Assembly: GCA_964516515.1 (NCBI GenBank)
Contig: CAZEYA010000002.1
Location: forward strand, 1 to 64,000
Origin: JANNOG01 sp964516515
GTDB lineage: Bacteria; Actinomycetota; Actinomycetes; Actinomycetales; JBBAYJ01
DNA length: 64,000 bases
Direction of reading: 5' to 3'
Shown piece by piece: positions 52,313-62,048 of this stretch (position 1 is its first letter; each line of letters opens with the position of its first letter). The position numbers were made by a program, and so were the translations under genes. The notes below the pieces were generated by a model. That model had not been told where the DNA came from. It saw nothing but the letters and a program-made list of their open reading frames with translations, and ran no database searches.

Positions 52313-52879
52313 ATGGGCATTGAAGAGAAGGTCCCGGCGGGCATCGCACTGGCGTCGGTCGAGAAGCTCGTGGGGTTGATCCGCAAGTCCTCGGTGTGGC
52401 CAGCGACGTTCGGCCTGGCCTGCTGCGCGATCGAGATGATGTCGACCGGTGGCCCGGACTACGACCTGGCCCGCTGGGGCATGGAGCGGTTCTCCGCCAC
52501 CCCCCGCCAGGCCGACCTGATGATCGTCGCCGGCCGGGTCAGCCAGAAGATGGCCCCGGTGGTGCGGCAGGTATGGGACCAGATGCCCAACCCGAAGTGG
52601 TCGATCGCCATGGGCGTGTGCGCCTCCAGCGGCGGCATGTTCAACAACTACGCGATCGTGCAGGGCGTGGACCACATCATCCCGGTCGACATCTACCTGC
52701 CGGGGTGTCCGCCCCGACCCGAGATGCTGATGGACGCGATCTTCAAGCTCCACGATCAGATCAAGCACGAGAAGCTGGGCGCCCACCGCGTGATCGCCGA
52801 AGACGAGGCCGAGGCGGTCGCGCTGGCCGCGGTTCCCACCCTGCAGATGCGGGGCCTGCTGCGGGGAGTCGGCCAGTGA
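52313..52879 (+). CDS. nuoB: NADH-quinone oxidoreductase subunit B
   Basis: 188 residues. The four cysteines of iron-sulfur cluster N2 are C37-C38, C103 (GVCASSGG) and C132 (GCPPRP). This cluster passes electrons to menaquinone. The C-terminal helix (AEDEAEAVALAAVPTLQ) is longer than in E. coli. Confidence 0.95.
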   Translation: MGIEEKVPAGIALASVEKLVGLIRKSSVWPATFGLACCAIEMMSTGGPDYDLARWGMERFSATPRQADLMIVAGRVSQKMAPVVRQVWDQMPNPKWSIAMGVCASSGGMFNNYAIVQGVDHIIPVDIYLPGCPPRPEMLMDAIFKLHDQIKHEKLGAHRVIAEDEAEAVALAAVPTLQMRGLLRGVGQ

Positions 52880-53616
52880 CCGATCAGCCCTCGGTCCCTG
52901 CTGCGGTCCCCGGAGCGGCTGCACCCGCAACGGCAACGCCCACCACCCCGACCGTCATCGCCGCCGGCAGCGGCATGTTCGGCGCCAGCGACGGCGGCGA
53001 CACCTCCGGCTACAGCGGGCTGCAGCGGGTCACGACGCTGCCCGGTGCCGGCACGCGTCCCTACGGCGGATACTTCGACGCCGTCGCCGACGCGCTGCAG
53101 GAATCGCTCACCGAGGCCGGTTTCGGCGCCGACGACCCAGACGGGCCGATCGAGAAGGTCGTCATCGACCGCGGCGAGATGACGCTGACGGTGCGCCGCG
53201 CCCACCTCGTCGAGGTGTGCCGCCGACTGCGCGACGAGCCTGACCTGCGCTTCGAGCTGTCGATGGGGGTCTCCGGAGTCCACCTGCCGCACGACACGGG
53301 CCGCGAGTTGCATGCCGTCTACCACCTGCGCTCGGTCACCCACAGCCGCCGGCTCCGGCTGGAAGTGACCTGCCCGGACGCCGACCCGCACATCCCGTCC
53401 ACGGTCGCGGTCTACCCGGCGCACGATTGGCACGAGCGCGAGACCTGGGACTTCTTCGGCATCATCTTCGACGGCCACCCCGCGCTGACCCGGATCGAGA
53501 TGCCCGACGACTGGCCCGGGCACCCGCAGCGCAAGGACTATCCCCTGGGCGGGATTCCGGTGGAGTACAAGGGCGCCACCGTGCCGCCACCCGACGAGCG
53601 GAGGGCCTACAGCTGA
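52876..53616 (+). CDS. nuoC: NADH-quinone oxidoreductase subunit C
   Basis: 246 residues. The N-terminal 75 are Ala/Pro/Thr-rich and probably disordered; the 30-kDa domain follows (ELHAVYHLRSVTHSRRLRLEV, VYPAHDWHERETWDFFGIIFDGHPALTRIEMPDDWPGHPQRKDYPLGG). GTG 52876 overlaps the nuoB stop; separate from nuoD, not fused. Confidence 0.94.
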   Translation: MTDQPSVPAAVPGAAAPATATPTTPTVIAAGSGMFGASDGGDTSGYSGLQRVTTLPGAGTRPYGGYFDAVADALQESLTEAGFGADDPDGPIEKVVIDRGEMTLTVRRAHLVEVCRRLRDEPDLRFELSMGVSGVHLPHDTGRELHAVYHLRSVTHSRRLRLEVTCPDADPHIPSTVAVYPAHDWHERETWDFFGIIFDGHPALTRIEMPDDWPGHPQRKDYPLGGIPVEYKGATVPPPDERRAYS

Positions 53617-54971
53617 TGGCCGATCAGAGCGTGACCGTGGACACCGACCCGCTCGCGGCGCCGGTGATCACCGGCGACGACGCGCTGGAAGGCACCCTGG
53701 TGACCGTCGGCGGCGGCGACTGGGACGAGGTGGTCGACACGGCCCGCCTCGGCGAGGAGCGGATCGTCGTCAACATGGGACCGCAGCACCCCTCGACCCA
53801 CGGCGTGCTGCGCCTGGTGCTGGAGATCGAGGGTGAGACCGTCACCGAGGCTCGCGCCGGCGTCGGCTACCTGCACACCGGCATCGAGAAGAACATGGAG
53901 TTCCGCAGCTGGGTGCAGGGCGTCACGTTCTGCACCCGGATGGACTACCTCTCGCCGTCGTTCAACGAGACCGTCTACTGCCGAGGCGTGGAGCGGCTGC
54001 TGGGCATCGAGGTGCCGCGGCGGGCCGATGTCATCCGGGTGCTGCTGATGGAGCTGAGCCGGATCGGTTCGCACACGGTGGCGCTGGCCACCGGCGGCAT
54101 GGAGCTCGGCTCGACGACGGTCATGATGGACGGCCTTCGCGAGCGCGACAAGGTGCTGCGGATGATGGAGGAGATCACCGGACTGCGGATGAACCAGGGC
54201 TTCATCCGCCCCGGCGGGGTGGCCCAGGACGTGCCGGCGTCCACCCTGAACCGGCTCGATGACATGGTGACGAGCCTGCGCCATGGCATCCGCGAGCTCG
54301 AATTGCTGCTGAACGAAAACCCGACGGTGCGCGCCCGCCTGGTCGGCACCGGTTACCTCAACCTGGCCGGTTGCATGGCGCTGGGCATCACCGGCCCGGT
54401 CACCCGCTCGGCCGGGCTGCCGCTGGACCTGCGCCGCGACGACCCCTACTGCGGCTACTCCGACTACGACTTCGAGGTCTGCACCCGCACCGACGCCGAC
54501 AACTACAGCCGGATGCGGATCCGGCTCGACGAGATGTTCGAGTCACTGAAGATCATCAAGCAGGCTACGGCGCGGCTGCGCAAGGAACCCGGGCCGGTGA
54601 TGGTCGATGACAAGAAGATTGGCTGGCCCGCGCAATTGGCACTCGGCGGCGACGGCCTGGGCAACAGCCTGGAGCACATCAAGCACATCATGGGCGAGTC
54701 GATGGAAGCCTTGATCCACCACTTCAAGCTGGTCACCGAGGGCTTCCGGGTGCCGGCCGGGCAGGTGTACACCGCGGTGGAATCCCCCCGTGGCGAACTG
54801 GGCTGCCACCTGGTCTCCGACGGCGGCACCCGGCCGTACCGGGCTCACTTCCGCGACCCGTCGTTCAACAACCTGCAGGCCGTCTCGGCGATGTGCGAGG
54901 GCGCGCAGATCGCCGACGTCGTCGCCAACGTCGCCTCGATCGACCCCGTGATGGGAGGCGTGGACCGCTGA
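53616..54971 (+). CDS. nuoD: NADH-quinone oxidoreductase subunit D
   Basis: 451 residues. NMGPQHPSTHGVLRLVLEIEGE near the start and the 49-kDa block ESPRGELGCHLVSDGGTRPYRAHFRDPSFNNLQAVS near the end are standard; it forms the quinone pocket with NuoB. TGATG stop-start overlap with nuoC. Confidence 0.95.
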   Translation: MADQSVTVDTDPLAAPVITGDDALEGTLVTVGGGDWDEVVDTARLGEERIVVNMGPQHPSTHGVLRLVLEIEGETVTEARAGVGYLHTGIEKNMEFRSWVQGVTFCTRMDYLSPSFNETVYCRGVERLLGIEVPRRADVIRVLLMELSRIGSHTVALATGGMELGSTTVMMDGLRERDKVLRMMEEITGLRMNQGFIRPGGVAQDVPASTLNRLDDMVTSLRHGIRELELLLNENPTVRARLVGTGYLNLAGCMALGITGPVTRSAGLPLDLRRDDPYCGYSDYDFEVCTRTDADNYSRMRIRLDEMFESLKIIKQATARLRKEPGPVMVDDKKIGWPAQLALGGDGLGNSLEHIKHIMGESMEALIHHFKLVTEGFRVPAGQVYTAVESPRGELGCHLVSDGGTRPYRAHFRDPSFNNLQAVSAMCEGAQIADVVANVASIDPVMGGVDR

Positions 54972-55885
54972 TGGCCTACCCCACCGAGACCGAGGCGCGG
55001 TTGCGCGCCGAATTCGTCGAGATCATCGCGCGATACCCGATGGCCCGGTCGGCCCTGCTGCCGATGCTGCATCTGATCCAGAGCGAGGACGGCTACGTCA
55101 GCCCCCGCGGCATCGGGCTGTGCGCGGAGGTCCTGGGCCTGAGCACCGCCGAGGTCAGCGCGGTCGCCACCTTCTACACCCAGTACAAGCGGCACCCCAA
55201 CGGCACGTACACCGTCGGGGTCTGCATCAACACGCTCTGCGCCGTGATGGGCGGCGACGCGATCTGGGACCGGGTGAGCAGCCACCTCGGCATCGGCCAC
55301 GACGAGACGACGCCCGACGGTGCGCTCACGCTGGAGCGGATCGAGTGCAACGCGGCGTGTGACTACGCACCCGTCGTCATGGTCAACTGGGAGTTCTTTG
55401 ACAACCAGACCCCGGACTCGACCGTCGAGCTGGTGGATCGGCTGGCCGGTGGGCAGCGTGCCGCGCCCACCCGGGGCGCGGCCGAGGTGGTCGGCTTCCG
55501 CGAGATGTCACGAGTGCTCGCCGGCTTCCCCGACGGTCGCGCCGACGAGGGCGTCGGAGCGGGTCCCGAGACAGTGGTCGGCCTCAAGCTGGCGCGCGAG
55601 CGGGGCTGGCATGCGCCGCGACGCGCCGAGGGCACCGACGAGTCGGCCGCGGTCGCGGCCACCGCTTCGAGCAGCGGCTACGGCCACAGCCGCGAGGAGG
55701 GGTCCAGCTCCAGTGACGACCCGGTGGTTCCCGCGGGAGTCGCCGACCGAGGTGGCGCCCTGGCCGGCAAGCCGGCTGCGGACAGCCGGGGCACGACCCA
55801 GCAGCCGACCCGTGAGCCGGCACGACCCGACCCGGGTGGCCTCACCGGCACCGGCACACCCGACCGGACGCCGAAGGAGACCTGA
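54971..55885 (+). CDS. nuoE: NADH-quinone oxidoreductase subunit E with long tail
   Basis: 304 residues against about 160-170 in E. coli. Residues 1-165 are the 24-kDa subunit with cluster N1a cysteines in VGVCINTLC and CNAAC. The last about 130 residues (SAAVAATASSSGYGHSREEGSSSS, TRGTTQQPTREPARP-like) are polar and disordered. TGATG overlap with nuoD. Confidence 0.93.
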   Translation: MAYPTETEARLRAEFVEIIARYPMARSALLPMLHLIQSEDGYVSPRGIGLCAEVLGLSTAEVSAVATFYTQYKRHPNGTYTVGVCINTLCAVMGGDAIWDRVSSHLGIGHDETTPDGALTLERIECNAACDYAPVVMVNWEFFDNQTPDSTVELVDRLAGGQRAAPTRGAAEVVGFREMSRVLAGFPDGRADEGVGAGPETVVGLKLARERGWHAPRRAEGTDESAAVAATASSSGYGHSREEGSSSSDDPVVPAGVADRGGALAGKPAADSRGTTQQPTREPARPDPGGLTGTGTPDRTPKET

Positions 55886-57207
55886 TGGCGACCACCCTCA
55901 CACCGGTCCTGTCGTCCTTCTGGGACGACCCGAAGTCCTGGACGATGAAGACCTACCGCGACAACGACGGCTATTGCGCGCTGCGCACGGCGCTGGGCAT
56001 GGCACCTGCCGCGATCATCGACGCGGTCAAGGCCTCCGGGCTGAGGGGCCGCGGCGGCGCCGGGTTCCCCACCGGGATGAAGTGGGGCTTCCTGCCGGCA
56101 CCCGACGGCGGCCCTCGCTACCTCGTGGTCAACGCCGACGAGTCCGAGCCCGGGACCTGCAAGGACACCCCGCTGATGCTGGCCGCGCCGCACATCCTCA
56201 TCGAGGGCGTCGCGATCACCTGCTACGCGATCGGGGCTGAGCGGGCGTTCATCTACCTTCGCGGTGAGGAACTGCACGTCTACCGGCGGCTGCTGCAGGC
56301 CGTGGCCGAGGCGCGGGCCGCAGGCTACCTCGGCACCGACGTGCTCGGCTCCGGGCGGACCATCGAGGTCGTCGTGCACGCCGGCGCTGGTGCCTACATC
56401 TGCGGCGAGGAGACGGCACTGCTGGACTCGCTGGAGGGCCGCCGCGGTCAGCCCCGGCTCAAGCCGCCCTTCCCGGCCGTCGCCGGTCTCTACTCACGCC
56501 CCACCGTTGTCAACAACGTCGAGACGATCGCCAGCGTCCCCTCGATCATCGCCAACGGCGCCGAATGGTTCTCCGGCATGGGCACCGGCAAGTCCACCGG
56601 CTACGGGCTGTTCAGCCTGTCCGGGCACGTCAAGCGCCCGGGCCAGTACGAGGCGCCGCTGGGCATCACGCTGCGGGAGCTGCTCGACATGTGCGGCGGC
56701 ATCCGCGAGGGCCACGAACTGAAGTTCTGGACCCCGGGCGGGTCGTCCACCCCGATCTTCACTGCCGAGCACGTCGACACGCCGCTGGACTTCGAGAGCG
56801 TTGGCGCCGCCGGGTCGATGCTCGGCACCCGCGCGCTGCAGATCTTCGACGAGACCACGTCGGTGGTGCGCGCCGTGCTGCGGTGGACCGAGTTCTACGC
56901 CCACGAGTCCTGCGGCAAGTGCACGCCGTGCCGCGAGGGCACGTACTGGCTCACCCAGGTGCTGCGACGCGTCGAGGCCGGCCATGGCACGGCCGAGGAC
57001 ATCGACGTCCTGCTGGACACGTGTGACAACATTCTCGGCCGTTCCTTCTGCGCGCTGGGTGACGGCGCCACCAGCCCGATCACCAGCGCCATCCAGTACT
57101 TCCGTGAGGAGTTCGAAGCCGGCATGCACACCCCGGCGTGGGAGCTGTTCCCGTACCACCGCTCGGCGATCGTGCCGGTGGGCGAGCTGGTGGGGGCCAG
57201 TCGATGA
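55885..57207 (+). CDS. nuoF: NADH-quinone oxidoreductase subunit F
   Basis: 440 residues. NADH-binding GLRGRGGAGFPTGMKW, FMN-binding NADESEPGTCKD, and the N3 cluster motif SCGKCTPCREGTYW with a later Cys in FCALGDG. This is the NADH entry point. Overlaps nuoE and nuoG. Confidence 0.96.
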   Translation: MATTLTPVLSSFWDDPKSWTMKTYRDNDGYCALRTALGMAPAAIIDAVKASGLRGRGGAGFPTGMKWGFLPAPDGGPRYLVVNADESEPGTCKDTPLMLAAPHILIEGVAITCYAIGAERAFIYLRGEELHVYRRLLQAVAEARAAGYLGTDVLGSGRTIEVVVHAGAGAYICGEETALLDSLEGRRGQPRLKPPFPAVAGLYSRPTVVNNVETIASVPSIIANGAEWFSGMGTGKSTGYGLFSLSGHVKRPGQYEAPLGITLRELLDMCGGIREGHELKFWTPGGSSTPIFTAEHVDTPLDFESVGAAGSMLGTRALQIFDETTSVVRAVLRWTEFYAHESCGKCTPCREGTYWLTQVLRRVEAGHGTAEDIDVLLDTCDNILGRSFCALGDGATSPITSAIQYFREEFEAGMHTPAWELFPYHRSAIVPVGELVGASR

Positions 57208-59945
57208 CACTGACCACCGGCGCATCCGCCTCGGGCCTGAGCGCTACCCAGCCGAACCCACAGGACCTGGTCAAGGTCACGATCGACGGCATCGACATCT
57301 CCGTACCGAAAGGGACCCTGGTGATCCGCGCCGCGGAGCAGCTGGGCATCGCGATCCCACGGTTCTGCGATCACCCGCTGCTCGAGCCCGCCGGTGCCTG
57401 CCGGCAGTGCCTGGTCGAGATCGCCACGCCCGACCGCGAGGGCAACCTCAAGAAGATGCCCAAGCCGCAGGCCTCGTGCACGATCACGGTCTCCCCCGGC
57501 ATGGTGATCAATACCCAGCAGACCTCGCCGGTCGCCGACAAGGCGCAGCAGGGCGTGATGGAACTGCTGTTGATGAACCACCCGCTGGACTGCCCGATCT
57601 GCGACAAGGGCGGGGAGTGCCCGCTGCAGAACCAGGCGATGAGCAACGGCCGGGGCGAGAGCCGCTTCGTCGACACCAAGCGCACCTTCGCGAAGCCGAT
57701 CAAGATCTCGACGCAGGTGCTGCTGGACCGCGAGCGGTGCATCCTCTGCCAGCGCTGCACCCGGTTCTCCGCCGAGATCGCCGGCGACCCGTTCATCGAC
57801 TTGCAGGAACGCGGTGCCGGGCAGCAGATCGGGGTGTTCTCACCGGAGATCCTCGGTATCGCCGACGGCCGCGGCCACGGCAGTGGTGATGGCACTGGGC
57901 ACGGCAATGGCCACGCGCACGGTGCCGAGCACGCGCCTGGCGCCGCCGCCGACGACCCGGGCGGCATCGATGCGTTGGCCGCCGCGTCGGCCATCGGCGT
58001 CAGCCAGGGCCCGGCCGAGCTCGACGAGTCCGGTCAGCCCTTCTCGTCGTACTTCTCCGGCAACACCATCCAGATCTGCCCCGTCGGTGCGCTGACCGGC
58101 GCCGCCTACCGCTTCCGTGCCCGGCCCTTCGACTTGGTCTCCAGCCCGTCGGTGTGCGAGCACTGCGCGTCCGGCTGCTCGATCCGCGCCGACCACCGGC
58201 GCGGCACCGTGCTGCGGCGGATGGCCGGCGAGGACTCCGTGGTCAACGAGGAGTGGAACTGCGACAAGGGCCGCTGGGCGTTCCAGTACGCGCAACTGCC
58301 GGACCGGCTGCGCACCCCGATGGTCCGTGACGCCGCCACCGGCGAACTGGTCGAGGCCTCGTGGCTGGAGGCGGTGGCCGTCGCCGCCGCCGGGTTGCGG
58401 GATGCAGCCGAGGCGGGTCTGCGGGCCGGGGTGCTGGTGGGCGGCCGGGTCAGCGTTGAGGACGCCTACGCCTACTCGAAGTTCGCCCGGATCGCGCTGC
58501 GAACCAACGACATCGACTTCCGGGCGCGGCCACACGCCGCCGAGGAGGAGGCGTTCCTCGCCCACGCGGTCGCCGGGCGCGGCCTCACCGTGACCTACGC
58601 CGACCTCGAAGCGGCGCCGGCCGTCGTGCTCGCCGGGTTCGAGGCCGAGGAGGAGTCGCCGATCGTCTTCCTCCGGCTGCACAAGGCGGCGACCAGGCGC
58701 ACCCCGACGGCCGTCTTCTCGATCGCGCCGTTCGCCAGCCACGGGCTGGTGAAGCTCAACGGGTCACTGCTGACATGTGTGCCCGGAGACGAACCGCGGC
58801 TGTTGGCCTCGCTGGCCGCGACGAGTGGCGGCCAGGGCCTGGACGAGGGACGCGAGGCGTTGCGACTGCCGGGGGCCGTGCTGCTGGTCGGCGAGCGGTT
58901 GGCCGGCGTCCCCGGCGCGCTCAGTGCCGCGCTGAGCCTGGCGCAGGCCACCGGCGCCCGGCTCGCCTGGGTACCGCGGCGGGCCGGCGAGCGGGGCGCG
59001 GTCGAGGCAGGCGCTCTGCCGGGCCTGCTGCCGGGCGCTCGCCCGGTGGCCGATGCCGCCGCCCGGGTCGACATCGCCGCAGCGTGGGGCGTGGATCATG
59101 TGCCGTCCTTCGCCGGCCGTGACACCTCCGGCATCATCGCCGCTGCGGCCGCCGGCGCCGCCCTCGTGGTCGGCGGCGTCGACCCCGACGACCTGCCCGA
59201 CCCGGCGCTGGCCCATGCCGCCCTGGCGGCCAGCAGCTTCGTCGTCAGCCTGGAGATCCGGGACTCGGCGGTGCACCAGTACGCCGACGTCGTGCTGCCG
59301 GTCGCCACCGTGACCGAGAAGGCCGGCGCGTTCCTCGACTGGGAGGGCCGGCTCCGGCCCTTCGAGGCAGCGCTGGCAACGGATGCGCTCTCCGACCACG
59401 CCGTCCTCGACGAGATCGCGCGGGAGCTGGGGGTGGACATCGGTGCCGCGGACACCGCCGCGCTGCGGGCCGAGCTCGCAGCGCTGGGGGAGTGGGACGG
59501 CCAACGGATCGACCCACCCCAGGTGGCCGCGAACAGCCCCGCCACGCGGGGCGACGGCGTCGTGCTGGCCACCTGGCACCAACTGCTCGACGCCGGTCGC
59601 GGGCAGGACGGTGAGCCGTACCTGGCAGGCACCGCGCACCGGCCGGTGGCCCGGCTGTCAGCGCCGACAGCCGCCGCTCACGGCCTGGCCGCGACAGGTC
59701 ACGTCATGGTGACCGGCCGCACCGGCGCCATCACCCTGCCGGTCGTCGTCACCGACATGCCCGACGGCGTCGTGTGGCTGCCTACCAACTCTCGGGGCAG
59801 CGCGGTGCGCGCCGGGTTGGGCAGCGCCGCCGGGGATCTGGTAAGCCTGTCCGCCGCGGGGCCGGACGCGGCCCTGGTCGCAGCCGGGACCACGGCCGCG
59901 AGCACGGGCAGCGCTGGATCGACGACACCGGGAGGACACGCGTGA
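57204..59945 (+). CDS. nuoG: NADH-quinone oxidoreductase subunit G
   Basis: 913 residues. N-terminal ferredoxin domain (PRFCDHPLLEPAGACRQCLVEI), His/Cys cluster block HPLDCPICDKGGECPLQ, then RCILCQRCTRF and SVCEHCASGCSI with a molybdopterin-like domain after. A Gly/His-rich insert with five His (about 222-246) breaks the region before ICPVGAL. ATG 57204 overlaps the nuoF stop. Confidence 0.94.
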   Translation: MTLTTGASASGLSATQPNPQDLVKVTIDGIDISVPKGTLVIRAAEQLGIAIPRFCDHPLLEPAGACRQCLVEIATPDREGNLKKMPKPQASCTITVSPGMVINTQQTSPVADKAQQGVMELLLMNHPLDCPICDKGGECPLQNQAMSNGRGESRFVDTKRTFAKPIKISTQVLLDRERCILCQRCTRFSAEIAGDPFIDLQERGAGQQIGVFSPEILGIADGRGHGSGDGTGHGNGHAHGAEHAPGAAADDPGGIDALAAASAIGVSQGPAELDESGQPFSSYFSGNTIQICPVGALTGAAYRFRARPFDLVSSPSVCEHCASGCSIRADHRRGTVLRRMAGEDSVVNEEWNCDKGRWAFQYAQLPDRLRTPMVRDAATGELVEASWLEAVAVAAAGLRDAAEAGLRAGVLVGGRVSVEDAYAYSKFARIALRTNDIDFRARPHAAEEEAFLAHAVAGRGLTVTYADLEAAPAVVLAGFEAEEESPIVFLRLHKAATRRTPTAVFSIAPFASHGLVKLNGSLLTCVPGDEPRLLASLAATSGGQGLDEGREALRLPGAVLLVGERLAGVPGALSAALSLAQATGARLAWVPRRAGERGAVEAGALPGLLPGARPVADAAARVDIAAAWGVDHVPSFAGRDTSGIIAAAAAGAALVVGGVDPDDLPDPALAHAALAASSFVVSLEIRDSAVHQYADVVLPVATVTEKAGAFLDWEGRLRPFEAALATDALSDHAVLDEIARELGVDIGAADTAALRAELAALGEWDGQRIDPPQVAANSPATRGDGVVLATWHQLLDAGRGQDGEPYLAGTAHRPVARLSAPTAAAHGLAATGHVMVTGRTGAITLPVVVTDMPDGVVWLPTNSRGSAVRAGLGSAAGDLVSLSAAGPDAALVAAGTTAASTGSAGSTTPGGHA

Positions 59946-61369
59946 TGCTGAGCGCACTGGCGGCCGCCGTGCCGCCCTCGATCGAAGGTCCGGCGCAGGA
60001 CTTCAGCAACGACTCACCGTTGCTCGCCGTGGTCAAGGTGCTCGGCGTCTTCGTCTTCCTGGTGCTCAACACGCTGGTCGCGATCTGGGCCGAGCGCCGC
60101 ATCCTCGGTCGGATGCAGCAGCGGCCGGGCCCCAACCGGCACGGCCCGTTCGGCCTGCTGCAGTCGTTGGCCGATGGCGTCAAGCTGGCGCTGAAGGAGG
60201 ACATCGTCCCCACCGCGGCCGACAAGCTGGTCTACATCCTGGCGCCCACGATCAGCGTGGCGCCGGCGTTCTTGGCGTTCGCGATCATCCCGCTCGGTCC
60301 CGAGGTCCGGATTCCGTGGTATGTCGATGAGAGCTGGTCCGACGGGCTCAACGGGTCATGGGACCTGATCTCCACCCCGCTGCAGGTCACTGACGTCCCC
60401 GTCGCGGTGCTGTTCGTTCTCGCGGCGGCCAGCGTCGGCGTCTACGGCATCGTGCTGGCCGGGTGGTCCTCTGGCTCGACCTACCCCCTGCTCGGCGGGC
60501 TGCGGTCAACGGCGCAGGTTGTCTCCTACGAGCTGGCGATGGCGCTGTCGCTGGTGCCCGTGTTCATCTACGTCGGCTCCATGTCGACGTCGCAGATCGT
60601 CGCGGCGCAGGGCGACTTCTGGCTGATCGCGCCGCTCTTCCCCTCGTTCGTCATCTTCTTCATCGCGATGTTCGGTGAGACCAACCGGGCGCCGTTCGAC
60701 CTGGCCGAAGGTGAGGGCGAGCTCGTCGGCGGTTTCCACACCGAGTACTCCTCGCTGAAGTTCGCGCTGTTCTTCCTCGCCGAGTACGTCGCGATGCTGT
60801 CGATCTCGGCGCTGGCAGTCACGCTGTTCCTCGGCGGCTGGCAGGCGCCGTGGCCCTTGGGCACGCTGTCCGACGGCGCGCTGAACACCGGCTGGTGGCC
60901 GCTGCTGTGGTTCTTCCTCAAGCTCTGGCTCTTCATGTTCGTCTTCATCTGGGTCCGTGGGGTGCTGCCCCGGATGCGCTACGACCAGTTCATGGGGCTG
61001 GGCTGGAAGATCCTCATCCCCGCCGCCATCGGATGGATCGTGGTGCTGACGCTGGCGAGGGGAGTGATCGGCGAGGGGTTCGTCAGTCAGCGCCAACTGA
61101 TCATCGCCACGATCGTCGTCGGCGTCATCGCGGTGGTGGTGTCGATGTTCGTCGGTGGTGGTCGGCGCGAGGAGCCCGCCGAGCAAGCCGACATCGACCC
61201 GTTCGCCGACGGCTTCCCGGTGCCGCCGATGCCGGGGCAGCAGATCATCCGGTCCCGCGGCAGCCTGGAGCCGATCAGCCCCGAGGACCGGACGGAGCCC
61301 GGCGACGCGTCGCCACCCGTGGCCTCAGGAGCCATCACCGCCGGCACGAGAGGGCCCACTGATGAGTGA
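59942..61369 (+). CDS. nuoH: NADH-quinone oxidoreductase subunit H
   Basis: 475 residues, eight membrane helices. AERRILGRMQQRPGPNRHGPFGLLQSLADGVKLALKED and GETNRAPFDLAEGEGELVGGFHTEYSSLKF line the quinone tunnel. The last about 70 residues form a Pro/Glu-rich tail not found in E. coli. GTG 59942 or ATG 59945. Confidence 0.95.
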   Translation: MMLSALAAAVPPSIEGPAQDFSNDSPLLAVVKVLGVFVFLVLNTLVAIWAERRILGRMQQRPGPNRHGPFGLLQSLADGVKLALKEDIVPTAADKLVYILAPTISVAPAFLAFAIIPLGPEVRIPWYVDESWSDGLNGSWDLISTPLQVTDVPVAVLFVLAAASVGVYGIVLAGWSSGSTYPLLGGLRSTAQVVSYELAMALSLVPVFIYVGSMSTSQIVAAQGDFWLIAPLFPSFVIFFIAMFGETNRAPFDLAEGEGELVGGFHTEYSSLKFALFFLAEYVAMLSISALAVTLFLGGWQAPWPLGTLSDGALNTGWWPLLWFFLKLWLFMFVFIWVRGVLPRMRYDQFMGLGWKILIPAAIGWIVVLTLARGVIGEGFVSQRQLIIATIVVGVIAVVVSMFVGGGRREEPAEQADIDPFADGFPVPPMPGQQIIRSRGSLEPISPEDRTEPGDASPPVASGAITAGTRGPTDE

Positions 61370-62048
61370 CGACCGCTCGCAAGAGCGCCGCGGCAATGCC
61401 GCGTCGGACTTCTTCGGGCCGGTGGCGGGCTTCGGCGTGACGTTCTCGACGCTGTTCCGCAAGACCGTGACGACGTCCTACCCCGACAAGCCGGCCACGA
61501 CCCAGGCGCGCTTCCACGGCCGCCACCAGCTCAACCGCTGGCCCGACGGCCTGGAGAAGTGCATCGGCTGCGAACTGTGCGCCTGGGCCTGCCCGGCGGA
61601 CGCGATCTACGTCGAGGGGGCCCAGAACACCCTTGACGAGCAGTACTCGCCTGGCGAGCGCTACGGCCGCGTCTACCAGATCAACTATCTGCGCTGCATC
61701 TTCTGTGGGCTGTGCATCGAGGCGTGCCCCACCCGGGCGCTGACCATGACCAACGAGTTCGAGCTCGCCGAGGACAACCGGGCGGCGACGATCTATGAGA
61801 AGCACCAGCTGCTCGGCCCCGTCGAGACCGGCATGCTCCCGGCGCCTCACCCGATGGTCGAGGGCACTACGGAGAAGAACTACTACCGCAACGAGATCAC
61901 CGGCTCGACCCAGGCGCAGCGCGATTGGGTGGCCGCCCGCGAGCGGACAGCCGACGAGCACGCCGGGGACGAGCAGGTCAGGGACGAGCAGGTCAGGGAC
62001 GAGCAGGTCGGGGACGAGCAGGTCGTCCGGGGGGTGGTCGTGCCGTGA
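61362..62048 (+). CDS. nuoI: NADH-quinone oxidoreductase subunit I
   Basis: 228 residues. Two 4Fe-4S motifs, CIGCELCAWACP and CIFCGLCIEACP, carry electrons toward N2. After about residue 190 a tail made by four 15-bp repeats reads DEQVR/DEQVG. Overlaps nuoH by eight bases. Confidence 0.95.
   Translation: MSDDRSQERRGNAASDFFGPVAGFGVTFSTLFRKTVTTSYPDKPATTQARFHGRHQLNRWPDGLEKCIGCELCAWACPADAIYVEGAQNTLDEQYSPGERYGRVYQINYLRCIFCGLCIEACPTRALTMTNEFELAEDNRAATIYEKHQLLGPVETGMLPAPHPMVEGTTEKNYYRNEITGSTQAQRDWVAARERTADEHAGDEQVRDEQVRDEQVGDEQVVRGVVVP
61968..62027. repeat. Four 15-bp tandem repeats in the nuoI tail
   Basis: gacgagcaggtcagg occurs twice exactly, then with one change and with changes in the last bases. 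In frame it gives DEQV repeats at the C-terminus of NuoI, outside the ferredoxin fold. Confidence 0.9.
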
